A DNA stretch of 64,000 bases from Candidatus Sabulitectum silens. Its GTDB lineage: Bacteria > Fermentibacterota > Fermentibacteria > Fermentibacterales > JCC-6. The position numbers were made by a program, and so were the translations under genes. Shown piece after piece: positions 50,929 to 60,384 of the stretch. The DNA is taken from assembly GCA_001875255.1 (NCBI GenBank), contig MJAN01000004.1, positions 124,001 through 188,000 of the forward strand, written 5' to 3'. Each line of letters starts with the position of its first letter. Positions within the stretch are counted from its first letter, which is position 1. The notes under the pieces were generated by a model. It was given only the letters and a program-made list of their open reading frames with translations. It ran no database searches and was not told the origin of the DNA.

Positions 50929-51945
50929 TCACATTTGAGAAATTTCTGGAATGGAAAGGAACATCTCCACCAGTTCCGGATCGAACTGGGTGCCTTTCTG
51001 CAGCTCCAGCTCCCTTCGGGCGGCACTCACCTCGATGGAGGGGCGGTAGGGTCTTTCGGTTATCATGGCGCTGAAGGCGTCGCACACCGCCAGTATCCTT
51101 CCCAGAAGCGGAATGTCCAGACCCTTCAGGCCATCGGGGTATCCACTTCCGTCATATCTTTCGTGGTGTGACCTGACCGCGGTTACCACATCCTGAAGGT
51201 TAGGTATGGGGCTCAGTATCTCGGCGCTCTTCTCCGAATGGGTTTTCATTATTCCATACTCACCCGGGGTGAGCAGCTCCTCCTTGAGGAGGATCTTCTC
51301 CGGTACGCCTATCTTGCCTATGTCGTGGAGTTCCCCGGCGATGCGGACAGTGCGGATGTTCTTGCCGTCGAGACCCAGCTTCTCCGCCAGGGCAACTGCG
51401 AACCGCGAGACCTGCCGGGAATGGTCGAGGGTGTAGCCGTCCCTGGCTCCCACCGCCGCCGCAAAGCCGTCAATGGCGGAGAGGAACAGTTCGTTGCTTC
51501 GCTGGATCTCCTCGAGGTAGCTCTTGAGCAGCCTGCTGTAGGAATCGGAGATGACGAATGAAGAGACCAGTGCCTCCTGGAGCTGATCACGGGTGAAGGG
51601 TTTGTGTATCACATGCTGAACGCCCTGGGAAAAGGCGTATTCCACGGCCTCGGAGGTGATATAGCCGGAAATGAGGATGAAGGGGGCTATGATCCTGTTC
51701 TGCCTGCACCACCGCAGGAGATCTATTCCGCTTGCCCCGCCGGGCATGGCAATGTCGCTGAGTATCACATCCACGTCGAAATTGCTGAGGCTCTGTTTGG
51801 CGGAACTGACGGAATCGGTGGATATCATGTTCGCGCCGAGTTCTGAAAGGTAAACACTGAGGACTTCCCTTATGGCGGCCTCGTCGTCCACCACCAGAAC
51901 GGTCTTGTCCCTGAGCATGTCTCCGGCTATACCGCTGGTTATCAT
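50929..51945 (-). CDS. Response regulator with HD-GYP domain
   Basis: Intact, 338 aa. ATG at 51945 follows GGGAG. Residues ~12-130 are a receiver domain (VLVVDDEAA, phospho-acceptor Asp in VDVILSDIAMPGG, Lys in VIHKPF). Residues ~170-335 are HD-GYP: ELHDIGKIGVPEKIL, KTHSEKSAEIL and SHHERYDGSGYPDGL. It should hydrolyse cyclic di-GMP under control of a histidine kinase encoded elsewhere. It lies 72 nt upstream of pyrG and may be transcribed separately. Confidence 0.93.
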   Translation of the reverse strand: MITSGIAGDMLRDKTVLVVDDEAAIREVLSVYLSELGANMISTDSVSSAKQSLSNFDVDVILSDIAMPGGASGIDLLRWCRQNRIIAPFILISGYITSEAVEYAFSQGVQHVIHKPFTRDQLQEALVSSFVISDSYSRLLKSYLEEIQRSNELFLSAIDGFAAAVGARDGYTLDHSRQVSRFAVALAEKLGLDGKNIRTVRIAGELHDIGKIGVPEKILLKEELLTPGEYGIMKTHSEKSAEILSPIPNLQDVVTAVRSHHERYDGSGYPDGLKGLDIPLLGRILAVCDAFSAMITERPYRPSIEVSAARRELELQKGTQFDPELVEMFLSIPEISQM

Positions 51946-52009
51946 TCTTACTCCCTGTGCACAATAATATAGAAGAAGGCAGTGGGATGGGAAATCCGAG
52001 GAAGGCCCA

Positions 52010-52689
52010 TCAGTCTTCACCGATATCGGACAGGGCTTTCACCACCATCCTCAACAGGGATACGGACAGTCTTCCATCGGTACCCCTGAATGAACCATGG
52101 ATCCAGCGGCAGCCGGTGTATCTGACAATAGCGGCAGCGTTCCCGGGGTTCACTCCGGAACCGGGAAGGATGTCCGGCGGTCCCCGGCGGGGATCTGCAA
52201 GCTCCCTTATGACATCCCTGCCCTCCCAGGCGGTGGCCTTCCCTCCGGCGGTGAGTATCCTTTTCACACCGAGGTCGGCAAGTAGTGAGGCGGCGGCTGC
52301 TTTGTCGGGAATGAGGTCGAAGGCCATATGGAAAACTGTATCCGCCCCTCCGGCGATGCGAAGGATATCCACGGTGAACTCCTCATCGATCTCCATTTCC
52401 GGTGTAAGTGAACCGAAAACCACACCGGAAGCCCCGCGGGAAAGGCAGTTCTCCGCATCAAAGAGCATGGCCCTGCGGTCAGCGGAGGAGTAGACGAACC
52501 CCCGGAACGGGGCCTGATCATGACAAGGACCGGAACAGGCACCGATTCGACAACGCCGGAGATCACCCCTGAAGATGGCGTTAGCCCTCCGGTTTCAAGT
52601 GAGCTGTTCAGTTCGATCCTTGAAGCACCGGCCTTCCAGGCGGCCACTGAATCATCTATGGACCCGGTGCAGACCTCTATCTTCGTCAA
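52010..52689 (-). CDS. cutC: CutC-family protein (frameshifted)
   Basis: About 226 aa. TKIEVCTGSIDDSVAAWKAG ... RIELNSSLETGGLTPSSGVI is the CutC N-terminal pattern, with VLVMIRPRSGG and GVVFGSLTPEMEID following; the fold is a TIM barrel. CutC was linked to copper handling, although its real enzyme role is unclear. TTG start at 52689 overlaps the EamA stop by 4 nt. A frame change lies near 52490. Confidence 0.83.
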
Positions 52690-53575
52690 CGGGGCACAGC
52701 TCCCCGGGGTCTGAAATGCTTTTCCAGAAGGATCCCGGCGGTAACCAGAACAAGCCCCATGACCGTTGACGGAGCTATCCCCTCCCCCACCACGATGGAT
52801 ATGGGAACCAGGGCCAGGAATGGGGTGAGGAAGATCAGCCCCCCAACCGTTGCCGCAGAGGAGGCCTTCTTCAGGGCGGTATTCCAAAGGAGGAAGGTAA
52901 TTCCCATCTCGAAAGCCCCTATGTAAAACAGCCACGGCACAGCGGGAGCCCTGGGAATGAAGCTCTCTCCGGTGAGAACACCGTAGATGCCCAGGTAAAC
53001 CGTTCCGAAGAGAAAGCACATAAGCAGAACGGCGTTGGTGTCTCCGGTGCTTCTTGTGTTAAGAAGCCAGTAACCGCCCAGATCACTGTACTGAGAAGGG
53101 CCAGCAGAAGGGGAGGCCATGGAATGTGGAGCGATCCCCTGCCGAAGAGGGCCATGAAGGCCACCCCGGAAAAGCTGAGAAGTATCCCGCTGACCCCGCC
53201 GGGGGTAAGCTTTTGTCCCAGAAGGGGTACCGCAAGAAGCACAAGCACCACGGGCCACAGGTAGTTTACCACCATTGCTATCTGGGCAGGGAGGCCGTGG
53301 TAGGCGTTAAGAAGCACCAGGTAGTACAGGAAGGGGTTCAGAAGCCCGAAGAGGGCACCCTGCCGAACATTGCCGGGAACCACCGGCCTTCCCCGAATGA
53401 GGAGGACCATCCCGAGGACAACCGCGGAAATCAGGGAACCGGCAAAAACGGTGAACCAGGGTGTATGGTATTCCAGGGCCTTCTTGAAGGCCGTTGCCGC
53501 CCATGACCAGAACAGCACGGAGGTCAGGGCGAGGAACACCGCTCCTCTGTCGGATACCCTTTTGGTCGAAGTCAT
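52686..53575 (-). CDS. EamA/DMT-family transporter (frameshifted)
   Basis: About 296 aa with ten hydrophobic segments in two EamA halves; the first half includes SVLFWSWAATAFKKALEY and the second WLFYIGAFEMGITFLLWNTALKKASSA, the latter with the usual EamA end-of-repeat pattern. The proteins export metabolites or amino acids; the substrate is unknown. The frame changes around 53075. It is the first gene of a short unit with cutC. Confidence 0.85.
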
Positions 53576-53864
53576 TCTTTACCCCCGGTTAACCGGCAAC
53601 ATACGGAGTTTTTCCCGGTCAGGCCAGAACGGAGGTACATCCGGCGGAGGTCCAGGCGGGAACAACGGAACTGCTGGATTTCCGGTGAATTTTCTATTTG
53701 GTTGCGAATTAAGGGGATATGTCAATATGTGGTAATTCGCCATGTCGAGAACACAATATATAGTGGTTGAAGCCTTGCACTGGTGAAGGCACTTCGTTAT
53801 TGTCGCCCCATAAGGAAGAGATTTGATTGATGCTCAGTAAGGTGGGGGGGGGATATACCGCTAT
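53576..53864 (+). promoter_or_regulatory. nrdD upstream region with two NrdR boxes
   Basis: The 289-nt gap between the EamA and nrdD starts holds no ORF. ACACAATATATAGTGG at 53751-53766 closely matches the NrdR box. A weaker box at 53720-53735 (9 of 16 positions the same) is offset by exactly 31 bp, the usual tandem spacing. A run of eight or so G at 53843-53852 lies near the nrdD start. Confidence 0.75.
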
Positions 53865-55972
53865 ATGGACTGGTTGGTTAGAAAACGCGACGGCAAGGTA
53901 GTTCCTACAGAAAATCCAGAATAGAGAACGCTATCGACAGGGCTCTGAAGGCCTCTGATACCACAGGGTCCAGCCGGGAAATGGCGGACCAGGTTGAAGC
54001 GGCCCTCTACATGAACTACTTCAAACCGGGTTCAATACCCACCATCGAGCAGATACAGGACTTCATTGAGGAAACCCTGGTACTGAGAAAGCTCACCTCC
54101 GCAGCCAGGCAGTTTATCCTTTACAGGGAAAAGCGGAACGAGGCCAGGGAGGTGTCCGCCATTTTCCGGGGAATGGATTCCCTGGTAACCGATTACATCG
54201 GAAGGCAGGACTGGAGGGTAAACGAGAACTCGAACATGAACTACAGCCTTCAGGGGTTGAACTTCTACCTTTCCAGCTCCATCACCGCCAGGTACTGGCT
54301 TTCGAAGATATACACACCACGAATAAAGGAATACCAGGACAACGGCGACATGCACATCCACGACCTGGGCATTCTGGGCCCCTACTGCGTGGGCTGGGAC
54401 CTCATGGAGCTTCTCAAGGGGGGCTTCCTGGGTGCCCGGGGCAAAATAGAGTCGAAACCCGCTTCTCATCTCAGAACAGCCCTGGGGCAGGTGGTGAACT
54501 ACTTCTACACACTCCAGGGTGAGGCCGCAGGCGCCCAGGCATTCAGCAACTTCGACACCCTTCTCGCCCCCTTCATCAGGTACGACGACCTCTCCTACGA
54601 AAGCATAAAGCAGTGCCTGCAGGAATTCCTCTTCAATGTGAACATTCCCACAAGGGTTGGCTTCCAGACCCCCTTTACCAACATAACCATGGACCTCAAG
54701 GTCCCTTCGACCCACCGCGATCTCCATGTGATGATAGGCGGCGAGGAGAAACCGGAGACCTACTCCGAGTTCCAGCACGAGATGAACCTCTTCAACAGGG
54801 CGTTCTGCGAACTGATGATGGCCGGCGACTCCAAGGGGCGCATTTTCACCTTTCCCATCCCAACCTACAACCTGACCTCCGACTTCGACTGGGAGGACGA
54901 CGAACTGCAGCCACTCTGGGAAATGACGGGGAAGTACGGCATCCCCTACTTCAGCAACTTCGTCAACTCCGACATGAGCCCCGAGGACGCCAGGTCAATG
55001 TGCTGCCGTCTTCGCCTCGACAACCGTGAGCTGAAGGCAAGGGGGGGAGGTCTCTTCGGTTCCAACCCCCTCACCGGTTCCATTGGCGTGGTCACAGTTA
55101 ACATTCCCCGCATAGCCCTGGTGACCGGTGGCGACCACGATGCCTTTTCCAGAGGCTCAGCTCGGTCATGGAGGCGGCCAGGGAATCCCTGGAGCTGAAG
55201 AGGAACTTCGTGGAGGAACTCACGGACAGGGGTCTGTATCCCTATACCAGATATTACCTCAGACATGTCCGGGAAGAGGCAGGGGCCTTCTGGGCCAACC
55301 ACTTCAGCACCATAGGCCTCATCGGCATGAACGAAGGCGCCATGAACTTCATGGGAAAGGGGATCGCCACACCCGAGGGAAGGCAGTGGTCCATCGAGGT
55401 GCTTCAGTTCATGAGGAAAAAGCTGACGGAGTTCCAGGTTGAAACAGGTCATCTCTACAACCTGGAGGCCTCCCCGGCGGAGGGGCAAGCTACCGCCTGG
55501 CCAACAAAGACCGCCAGGAGTTCAAGGGCGCCGCCCACCAGGGGCTGTCAAACCCCTATTACACCAACTCGGTACACCTTCCCGTGAGCACGCCCATGGA
55601 TGTCTTCAGCCTGCTGAAGCATCAGGACTCCCTTCAGACAATGTTCACAGGAGGCACTGTGGTGCACGTTTTCATAGGCGAAGCAATAAACGACTGGAAA
55701 ATGGTGCGAAGGCTGGTAAGGAAAATAGTGACCAACTTCAGGCTCCCGTACTTCAGCCTCACCCCCACCTTCAGCATCTGCCCCGTTCACGGTTACATAC
55801 CCGGGAACACTTCCAGTGCCCCTATCCCCACACCGACCGTGAGATAGAGGCCTTCGGGGAGGTGGTGGAAATAGTGGAAGAACTTCCCGAGGGAAGCTAC
55901 AGAGAAGCTGAAGACAATAAGGAAGAGGAGAACACGCTGTTCCTGAGCATAGAAAAGGTGGACATATCATGA
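53865..55972 (+). CDS. nrdD: Anaerobic ribonucleoside-triphosphate reductase, main chain (frameshifted)
   Basis: About 703 aa. An N-terminal ATP-cone (MDWLVRKRDGKVV ... RIENAIDRAL, residues ~1-90) is joined to the body by one lost base near 53910. The ten-stranded barrel contains NMNYSLQGLNFYLSSS, SMCCRLRLDNREL (catalytic Cys) and NPLTGSIGVVTVNIPRIA. The C-terminal region has SICPVHGYI and CPYPHTD. Further breaks lie near 55150, 55490 and 55805. The glycyl-radical segment is not on this chain but on the next ORF, whose ATG overlaps this stop. Upstream NrdR boxes indicate repression by NrdR. Confidence 0.9.
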
Positions 55973-56121
55973 GCGAGAAAACAAGAACCGTTAAGGCCGT
56001 GAAGGCAGAGGTCTATTCAAGGGTTGTGGGCTACTACAGGCCGGTGCAGGACTGGAACAGGGGCAAGAAGGAGGAGTTTTCCCAGAGGCACTACGTGAAC
56101 CTGGACAAAGCCGGGGACTGA
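55969..56121 (+). CDS. Small glycyl-radical domain protein of the class III reductase
   Basis: A 50-aa ORF: AEVYSRVVGYYRPVQDWN followed by RGKKEEFSQR is the C-terminal glycyl-radical loop of NrdD (radical Gly in VVGYYRPV). ATG at 55969 overlaps the nrdD stop (ATGA) and has its own AAGGTGG Shine-Dalgarno 6-7 nt upstream. Either the radical domain is a true separate subunit, or a frameshift has detached it from NrdD. The translation signals favour a real start; the high error rate in this window keeps the second option open. Confidence 0.7.
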   Translation: MSEKTRTVKAVKAEVYSRVVGYYRPVQDWNRGKKEEFSQRHYVNLDKAGD

Positions 56122-56124
56122 CCC

Positions 56125-56822
56125 TTGATAAGGACCCTCCAGGGCACCAGCCTTATCGACTATCCCGGAAAGATATCCTCGGTTCTCTTTTCCGCGGGAT
56201 GCAACTACTCATGCCCCTTCTGCCACAATCCCGAGCTGGTGAACATAGACCTTCTAGACGGCGAATACAGTATGACCCACCGTCAGATAATCGAGGAGCT
56301 CGATCAGAGGGAGGGTTTCATTGATGCCGTGGTGCTCACCGGCGGCGAGCCCCTTCTTCACCGGGAGAACATCGAGCTTCTGAGAAGGATAAAGGGGGAA
56401 ACCCCCTTCGCTGTAAAGCTGGATACCAACGGTTCATTCCCGGACAGACTGAGGGAGGCCCTTCCATTCACCGATTTCGTTGCCATGGACCTGAAGGCCA
56501 GCCCGGACAAGTACATTTTTGCAACCGGGGGAAGGGGAAGCTTCGAGCCGGTGGAAGAGAGCGCGGCGATCCTCATGGAACAGGAGGGCGTGGACTATGA
56601 GTTCAGGACCACCATGGTTCCGGAGTGATAAACGCCGAGGATGTGCTGCTGCTCCTTGACCGGTTCTCCCCGAAAAAGTCCGTCGGTACGCCCTTCAGCG
56701 GTTCCGTTCGGAGAAACACTGTCCGCTGAACTAATGGGCATGCCCTCTTATCCCGGGGGCTACCTGGAAACCTGGCGGCGAAGATGGTTTCAGGGGTGGA
56801 TGATATTCAGCTCCGGGTCTGA
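56125..56822 (+). CDS. nrdG: Anaerobic ribonucleotide reductase-activating protein (radical SAM, frameshifted)
   Basis: About 232 aa. TSLIDYPGKISSVLFSAGCNYSCPFCHN contains the CxxxCxxC cluster motif of glycyl-radical activases; VLTGGEPLLH is the GGE motif and VKLDTNGS follows. It abstracts the Gly hydrogen of the class III reductase. TTG at 56125 is 3 nt after the glycyl-domain stop, so nrdD, the domain ORF and nrdG form one operon. Frame changes lie near 56625 and 56690; the corrected C-terminus stops at 56822. It overlaps the convergent ThiF-like gene by 16 nt. Confidence 0.88.
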
Positions 56823-57582
56823 CCCATCTCGATCAGCACCGAATCATCCGGGTCCACATCCTTCAGGGACCCTACAAGGCCCCTTACCGTTCCCTCGAGC
56901 ATTTTCGCCGGGAACCCCGACAGGGGAACTTCCCTGCCGCCGCAGACAAGTCTTGTTCCCTTAGGCATTGTCTCGCAGCACCCCTTGTCGCAAAGGTTCC
57001 GGTGAGCCTCTGGTAAACCTCGGATACCATGGCAGCCGCGACGGCGGTCACCCTGGCGGAAAAGGTTCCCTGGGAAAGGGTGGATGTATGGTCCCCCACC
57101 ACGGAAAGGGAACCGGTTCTCAGGGTGGTTATTCGGCAGTGGGTTCCGGTTCCCGCCACACCGGAACATGCCACAATGGGTCTGTCAGAATGAAGGGCGG
57201 ACCACTCCTCGATGAGCATGGCTTTTGCCTCGGAGTCGTCGAATGCCTCTATGAGTATGTCGCACTCACCGAACACAACGGTGACGTTCTCCGGGGATAT
57301 CCTGAGGGAGTGAACTTCGGACCTGAACCCCGGATTGATACGACGGAGATTCGCCTGGAGGGCTTTCGGCTTGGACATCCCTATCTGGTCCGCGAAGAAG
57401 AACTGCCTGTTCAGATTCCCCGGCTCCACCCTGTCGAAATCGGCCAGCACCAGGTCCACCGCGCCGGAGCGAACCAGCATCCCGGCGGCGTTTGACCCTA
57501 TACCTCCGCAGCCGGCGATCCCGATCCGTACCCCGGCAAAGGTGTCCGCCAACCCCGGGGGACAGCAGCTGAAAATACCCAT
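56807..57582 (-). CDS. ThiF/MoeB-like adenylyltransferase with extra C-terminal domain (frameshifted)
   Basis: About 258 aa. ATG at 57582 follows GGAGG. VRIGIAGCGGIGSNAAGMLV is the ATP-binding motif, and LADFDRVEPGNLNRQFFF the metal/adenylation segment, as in ThiF family 2. There is no obvious CxxC zinc site. After a frame change near 56970 a C-terminal stretch of ~50 residues follows (LVCGGREVPLSGFPAKML ... GSLKDVDPDDSVLIEMG). This segment recalls a small domain also found at the end of some MobB-type cofactor proteins. A role in sulfur-carrier activation for thiamine or Mo/W cofactor is inferred. Confidence 0.7.
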
Positions 57583-57594
57583 TGTCAACCTCCT

Positions 57595-58924
57595 CAGATG
57601 TAGCCCAGATTCTTCAGCGCGTCAAGGAAAACGTTCTCCACCATCACCGCGGAGGGTCTGTGGAGGGGCGGCGTACCCAGATAGTAAAGGGCCTTCTCGT
57701 AAAGGCCTTCGTCCACCAAATCCAGGGGGTGGTGTTCGCCGGGGTCAGCTGCCAGGTCGAACATGGCGGAAAGGTTTCCCCTGTCAGCCAGATGAACCTT
57801 CAGGTTGCCCTCACGGGAGGTTACCCGGTATCCCCCTCCATGTTCATGCCCGATGGAACCGCCCTGTCGGCGGGAAAATCCTCGGAAAGGAGATCCCGGC
57901 CGAAACCTCCGTAGGAACTCTCAATGTCACACCAGCCCAGAACCGTTGGAAGGATGTCCGCCTGGCTCGCGGTGAGTTCGGAAACAGAGCCCGGGGAAAA
58001 ACCCCGGCCTGAAATGATGAGGGGAACATTCACCAGCTCCTGGTACAAGGAGTGCGCGTGGCCCATTTTGCCGTGGTCGAGGAACTCCTCGCCATGGTCG
58101 GCAACCAGTATCACCAGTGCGTCTTCGGTGATGCCACGCCGGCGGAGCCCCGCCAGGAGCCTTCCTATCTGGCTGTCGGTGTAGGCCACCTCGCCGTCGT
58201 AGAGGGCAACCAGGTTGAAGAGGTCTTCGGGGTTCAGAGTGATGAGACCCTTGTTCACATTGACCACGGTTTCCCTCTGACCCCAGGATGAGTCGAACTC
58301 CCCCTGGTATTCCATGTTCCGCCAGCGGTGGGCGAAGGGGTCGGGGGGAGAATAGGTAAGGTGCGGATCGTAGAAGTGAACCGCCAGAAAAAGGGGACCG
58401 TCACCGGTGTATTCGCTGTCCAGCCAGCGGAATACCTCGGTAACGGTGGTTCCGGCGTCGCGGTCTTCGCTGGTGCCCAGGGCGTTGTGGCAGTCGAAAT
58501 GGTCGAAGCCCTGATGAAACCCGAAATCGGCGTTCATGAAGATCACATTGAAGAAAGCGGCGGTGATGTACCCCGCCCCGGTCATGTACTCAGTGAGGGT
58601 CACCGCCTCCGGGGCAAGTCCGTAGTAGTTCTCTCCCCTTCTGCGGGCGTTGTGTTCCAGTGGAAGCAATCCGGTGAAAATGGTTGCCATGGAGGGGAGG
58701 GTCCAGGGTTCCCCGGCGGTTACGCTGGTGTACCTGACACCGGCCCGGGCCAGGCTGTCCATGGAAGGGGTGGTGTCCCTGTGATAACCGTAGCAGCCCA
58801 GGTGGTCGGACCTGAGGGTGTCAACGATGATCAGTATGACGTCGCCGCCGGTCCTTCTATCACCGCAGCCGGAAAGCAGCAGCACAAAAAGGAACACCGG
58901 AACAAGACAAAAGCGCAAATCCAC
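57595..58924 (-). CDS. Sulfatase/alkaline-phosphatase-superfamily lipoprotein (frameshifted C-terminus)
   Basis: About 443 aa. The signal peptide LFVLLLSGC gives a lipoprotein. VILIIVDTLRSDHLGCYGY is the first metal site, PWTLPSMATIFTG replaces the CxPSR motif with Thr at the nucleophile position, and ILVADHGEEFLDHGKMGHAHSLYQE is the second metal site (listed here only as a motif region near residue 270). A frame change near 57830 precedes the tail, which ends at 57595. It is likely a periplasmic or surface phosphatase/phosphotransferase rather than a formylglycine sulfatase. It ends 12 nt before the ThiF-like start. Confidence 0.8.
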
Positions 58925-58986
58925 CTCCTTTAGAGTGACAATATAAAGGGAGAACGGCGAACCGGATACTGTGGTGGAACAGATGC

Positions 58987-59007
58987 GTTATGTCCAACCG
59001 ACATAAC
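58987..59007 (+). promoter_or_regulatory. Inverted repeat upstream of the aldehyde oxidoreductase operon
   Basis: GTTATGTC and GACATAAC are perfect 8-bp inverted arms with a 5-nt spacer (CAACC). The site lies about 25 nt upstream of the -35 element of the putative aor promoter, where an activator would bind; it could also serve the divergent sulfatase-like gene. Confidence 0.5.
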
Positions 59008-59031
59008 CAAAGCCGTAACCCTTTGCCGCCA

Positions 59032-59060
59032 TTGCGTTTCCCATTTTCCGGCCTTAGAAT
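59032..59060 (+). promoter_or_regulatory. Putative promoter of the split aor-nuoEFG-like operon
   Basis: TTGCGT (59032-59037) and TAGAAT (59055-59060) are separated by 17 bp, a good sigma-70-type promoter. The first gene starts 60 nt downstream. Confidence 0.6.
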
Positions 59061-59119
59061 ATGCACACTGTAATCACCGTAGAACAAATCACATCACACT
59101 CAAAATCGGGAGGATGCAC

Positions 59120-59906
59120 ATGTCCTGCAGCTTTTCCACCCGGGAGATCCAGGAGGCGCAGAAGACCGTCGCCACCTTCAGATACAAGCCTAAGCCTTCC
59201 ATAAAGGGCTATACCGGCGAGGCTCTGAGGGTCGACCTTTCCAACTACTCCTTCAGGATCATTCCCATACCCGAAGAGATCAGGGAGAAATTCACCGGAG
59301 GAAAGGGGTTCGACCTCTGGCTCCTCTGGAACGAGGTAACCGGCGACACGAAATGGGACAGCCCCGAGAACGGCATCGCCATTTCAGGCGGTCCCCTGGG
59401 CGGAACACCAAGTTTCCCGGGAACCGGTAAATCCATAGTAACCACCATCAGCCCACCACCGGCTCGGTTATCGACAGCAATGTGGGCGGCCACTTCGGCC
59501 CCTGCTGAAGTATTCCGGTTTCGACGCCATGATAGTGGTGGGCAAGCGGGAAGAGCGGGACCATGTGATTGCCATCGACGGCGACAGGGGCACCGTGAGC
59601 ATCGTCAGGAACGAGAAGCTGGACACCAACAGTCACATAGTGGCCAACCAGCTGGCGGAACTCTACTCCACCGACGAAGACGACAAGAGGAACATCTCCA
59701 CAGTTTCCGCCGGTGTGGGAGCCGACCACACCTGGATAGGCTGCCTGAACTTCTCATGGTGGGACTGGCGCAGGAAACACATGCGCCTGAAGCAGGCCGG
59801 CCGTGGAGGCAGCGGAACGGTATTCCGGGGCAAGGGCCTCAAGGCCCTGGTGGCCCGCTCAACCGCCTCCAGACCCATCTGGGCCCACTCGGAAGGGGGA
59901 AAATAG
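59120..59906 (+). CDS. Aldehyde:ferredoxin oxidoreductase N-terminal domain as separate small subunit (frameshifted)
   Basis: About 262 aa. ATG at 59120 is chosen because GGGAGG lies 6 nt upstream. After a ~30-residue leader, GYTGEALRVDLSNYSFRIIP begins the AOR N-terminal domain, with FTGGKGFDLWLLWNEV and ISGGPLGGTPSFPGTGKS marking the pyranopterin-binding region; SNVGGHFGPLLKYSGFDAMIV and GRGGSGTVFRGKGLKALV follow and end the domain. The catalytic domains 2 and 3 are on a different gene 3 kb downstream. A frame change lies near 59460. It is expected to bind half of the tungsten-bispyranopterin cofactor. Confidence 0.87.
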
Positions 59907-59907
59907 C

Positions 59908-60383
59908 ATGTCATGCCAGTGCGGATGCAAGAACCCCGTTGATGTGATTATCGACAAATGGAACGCCGACCCCGACTTCGTCATAGAGATGTTCCAGGAC
60001 ATACAGGACGCCTGCAGGTGCATTCCCCGTGAAGCCCTTTACAGGGTGGCCGAAAGAACAGGAAAGCCCAGGGGAACACTGTTCCACATAGCAACCTTTT
60101 ACAAGGCCTTCAGCCTTGAGCAGAGGGGCGAAAAGGAAATCCAGATATGCACAGGCACGGCCTGCTATGTGAAGGGGCCCCGGATGTGCTGGCCGCCTTC
60201 GAGCGGGAGCTGGGCGTAAAGAGCGGAGAAACCACCCCCGACAGGAAGTTCACCCTCTCCGAGGTAAGATGCGTCGGAGCCTGCGGCCTTGCCCCGGTGG
60301 TGGTGGTGGGAGATGAGGTCATCGGCGGTGTAACCCCGTCCATGATCCCTGATATAGTCAACAGGCACAGAGAGGAGGGCTGA
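59908..60383 (+). CDS. NuoE/HydC-like thioredoxin-fold [2Fe-2S] subunit (frameshifted)
   Basis: About 159 aa, starting 1 nt after the small AOR subunit. The helical N-part (IPREALYRVAERTG) and QICTGTACYVKG then VRCVGACGLAPVVVV supply the four cluster Cys (CxxxxC ... CxxxC) of the NuoE family. The N-terminal CQCGCKNP Cys residues are extra. It passes electrons between the flavoprotein subunit and partners. A single lost G near 60180 breaks the frame. Confidence 0.9.
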
Positions 60384-60384
60384 C

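Noticed and set aside
56560-56650. TGA Sec codon in nrdG
   Set aside because: The TGA at the break is followed at once by TAA in the same frame, and the adjacent frame continues the protein; a frameshift explains it.
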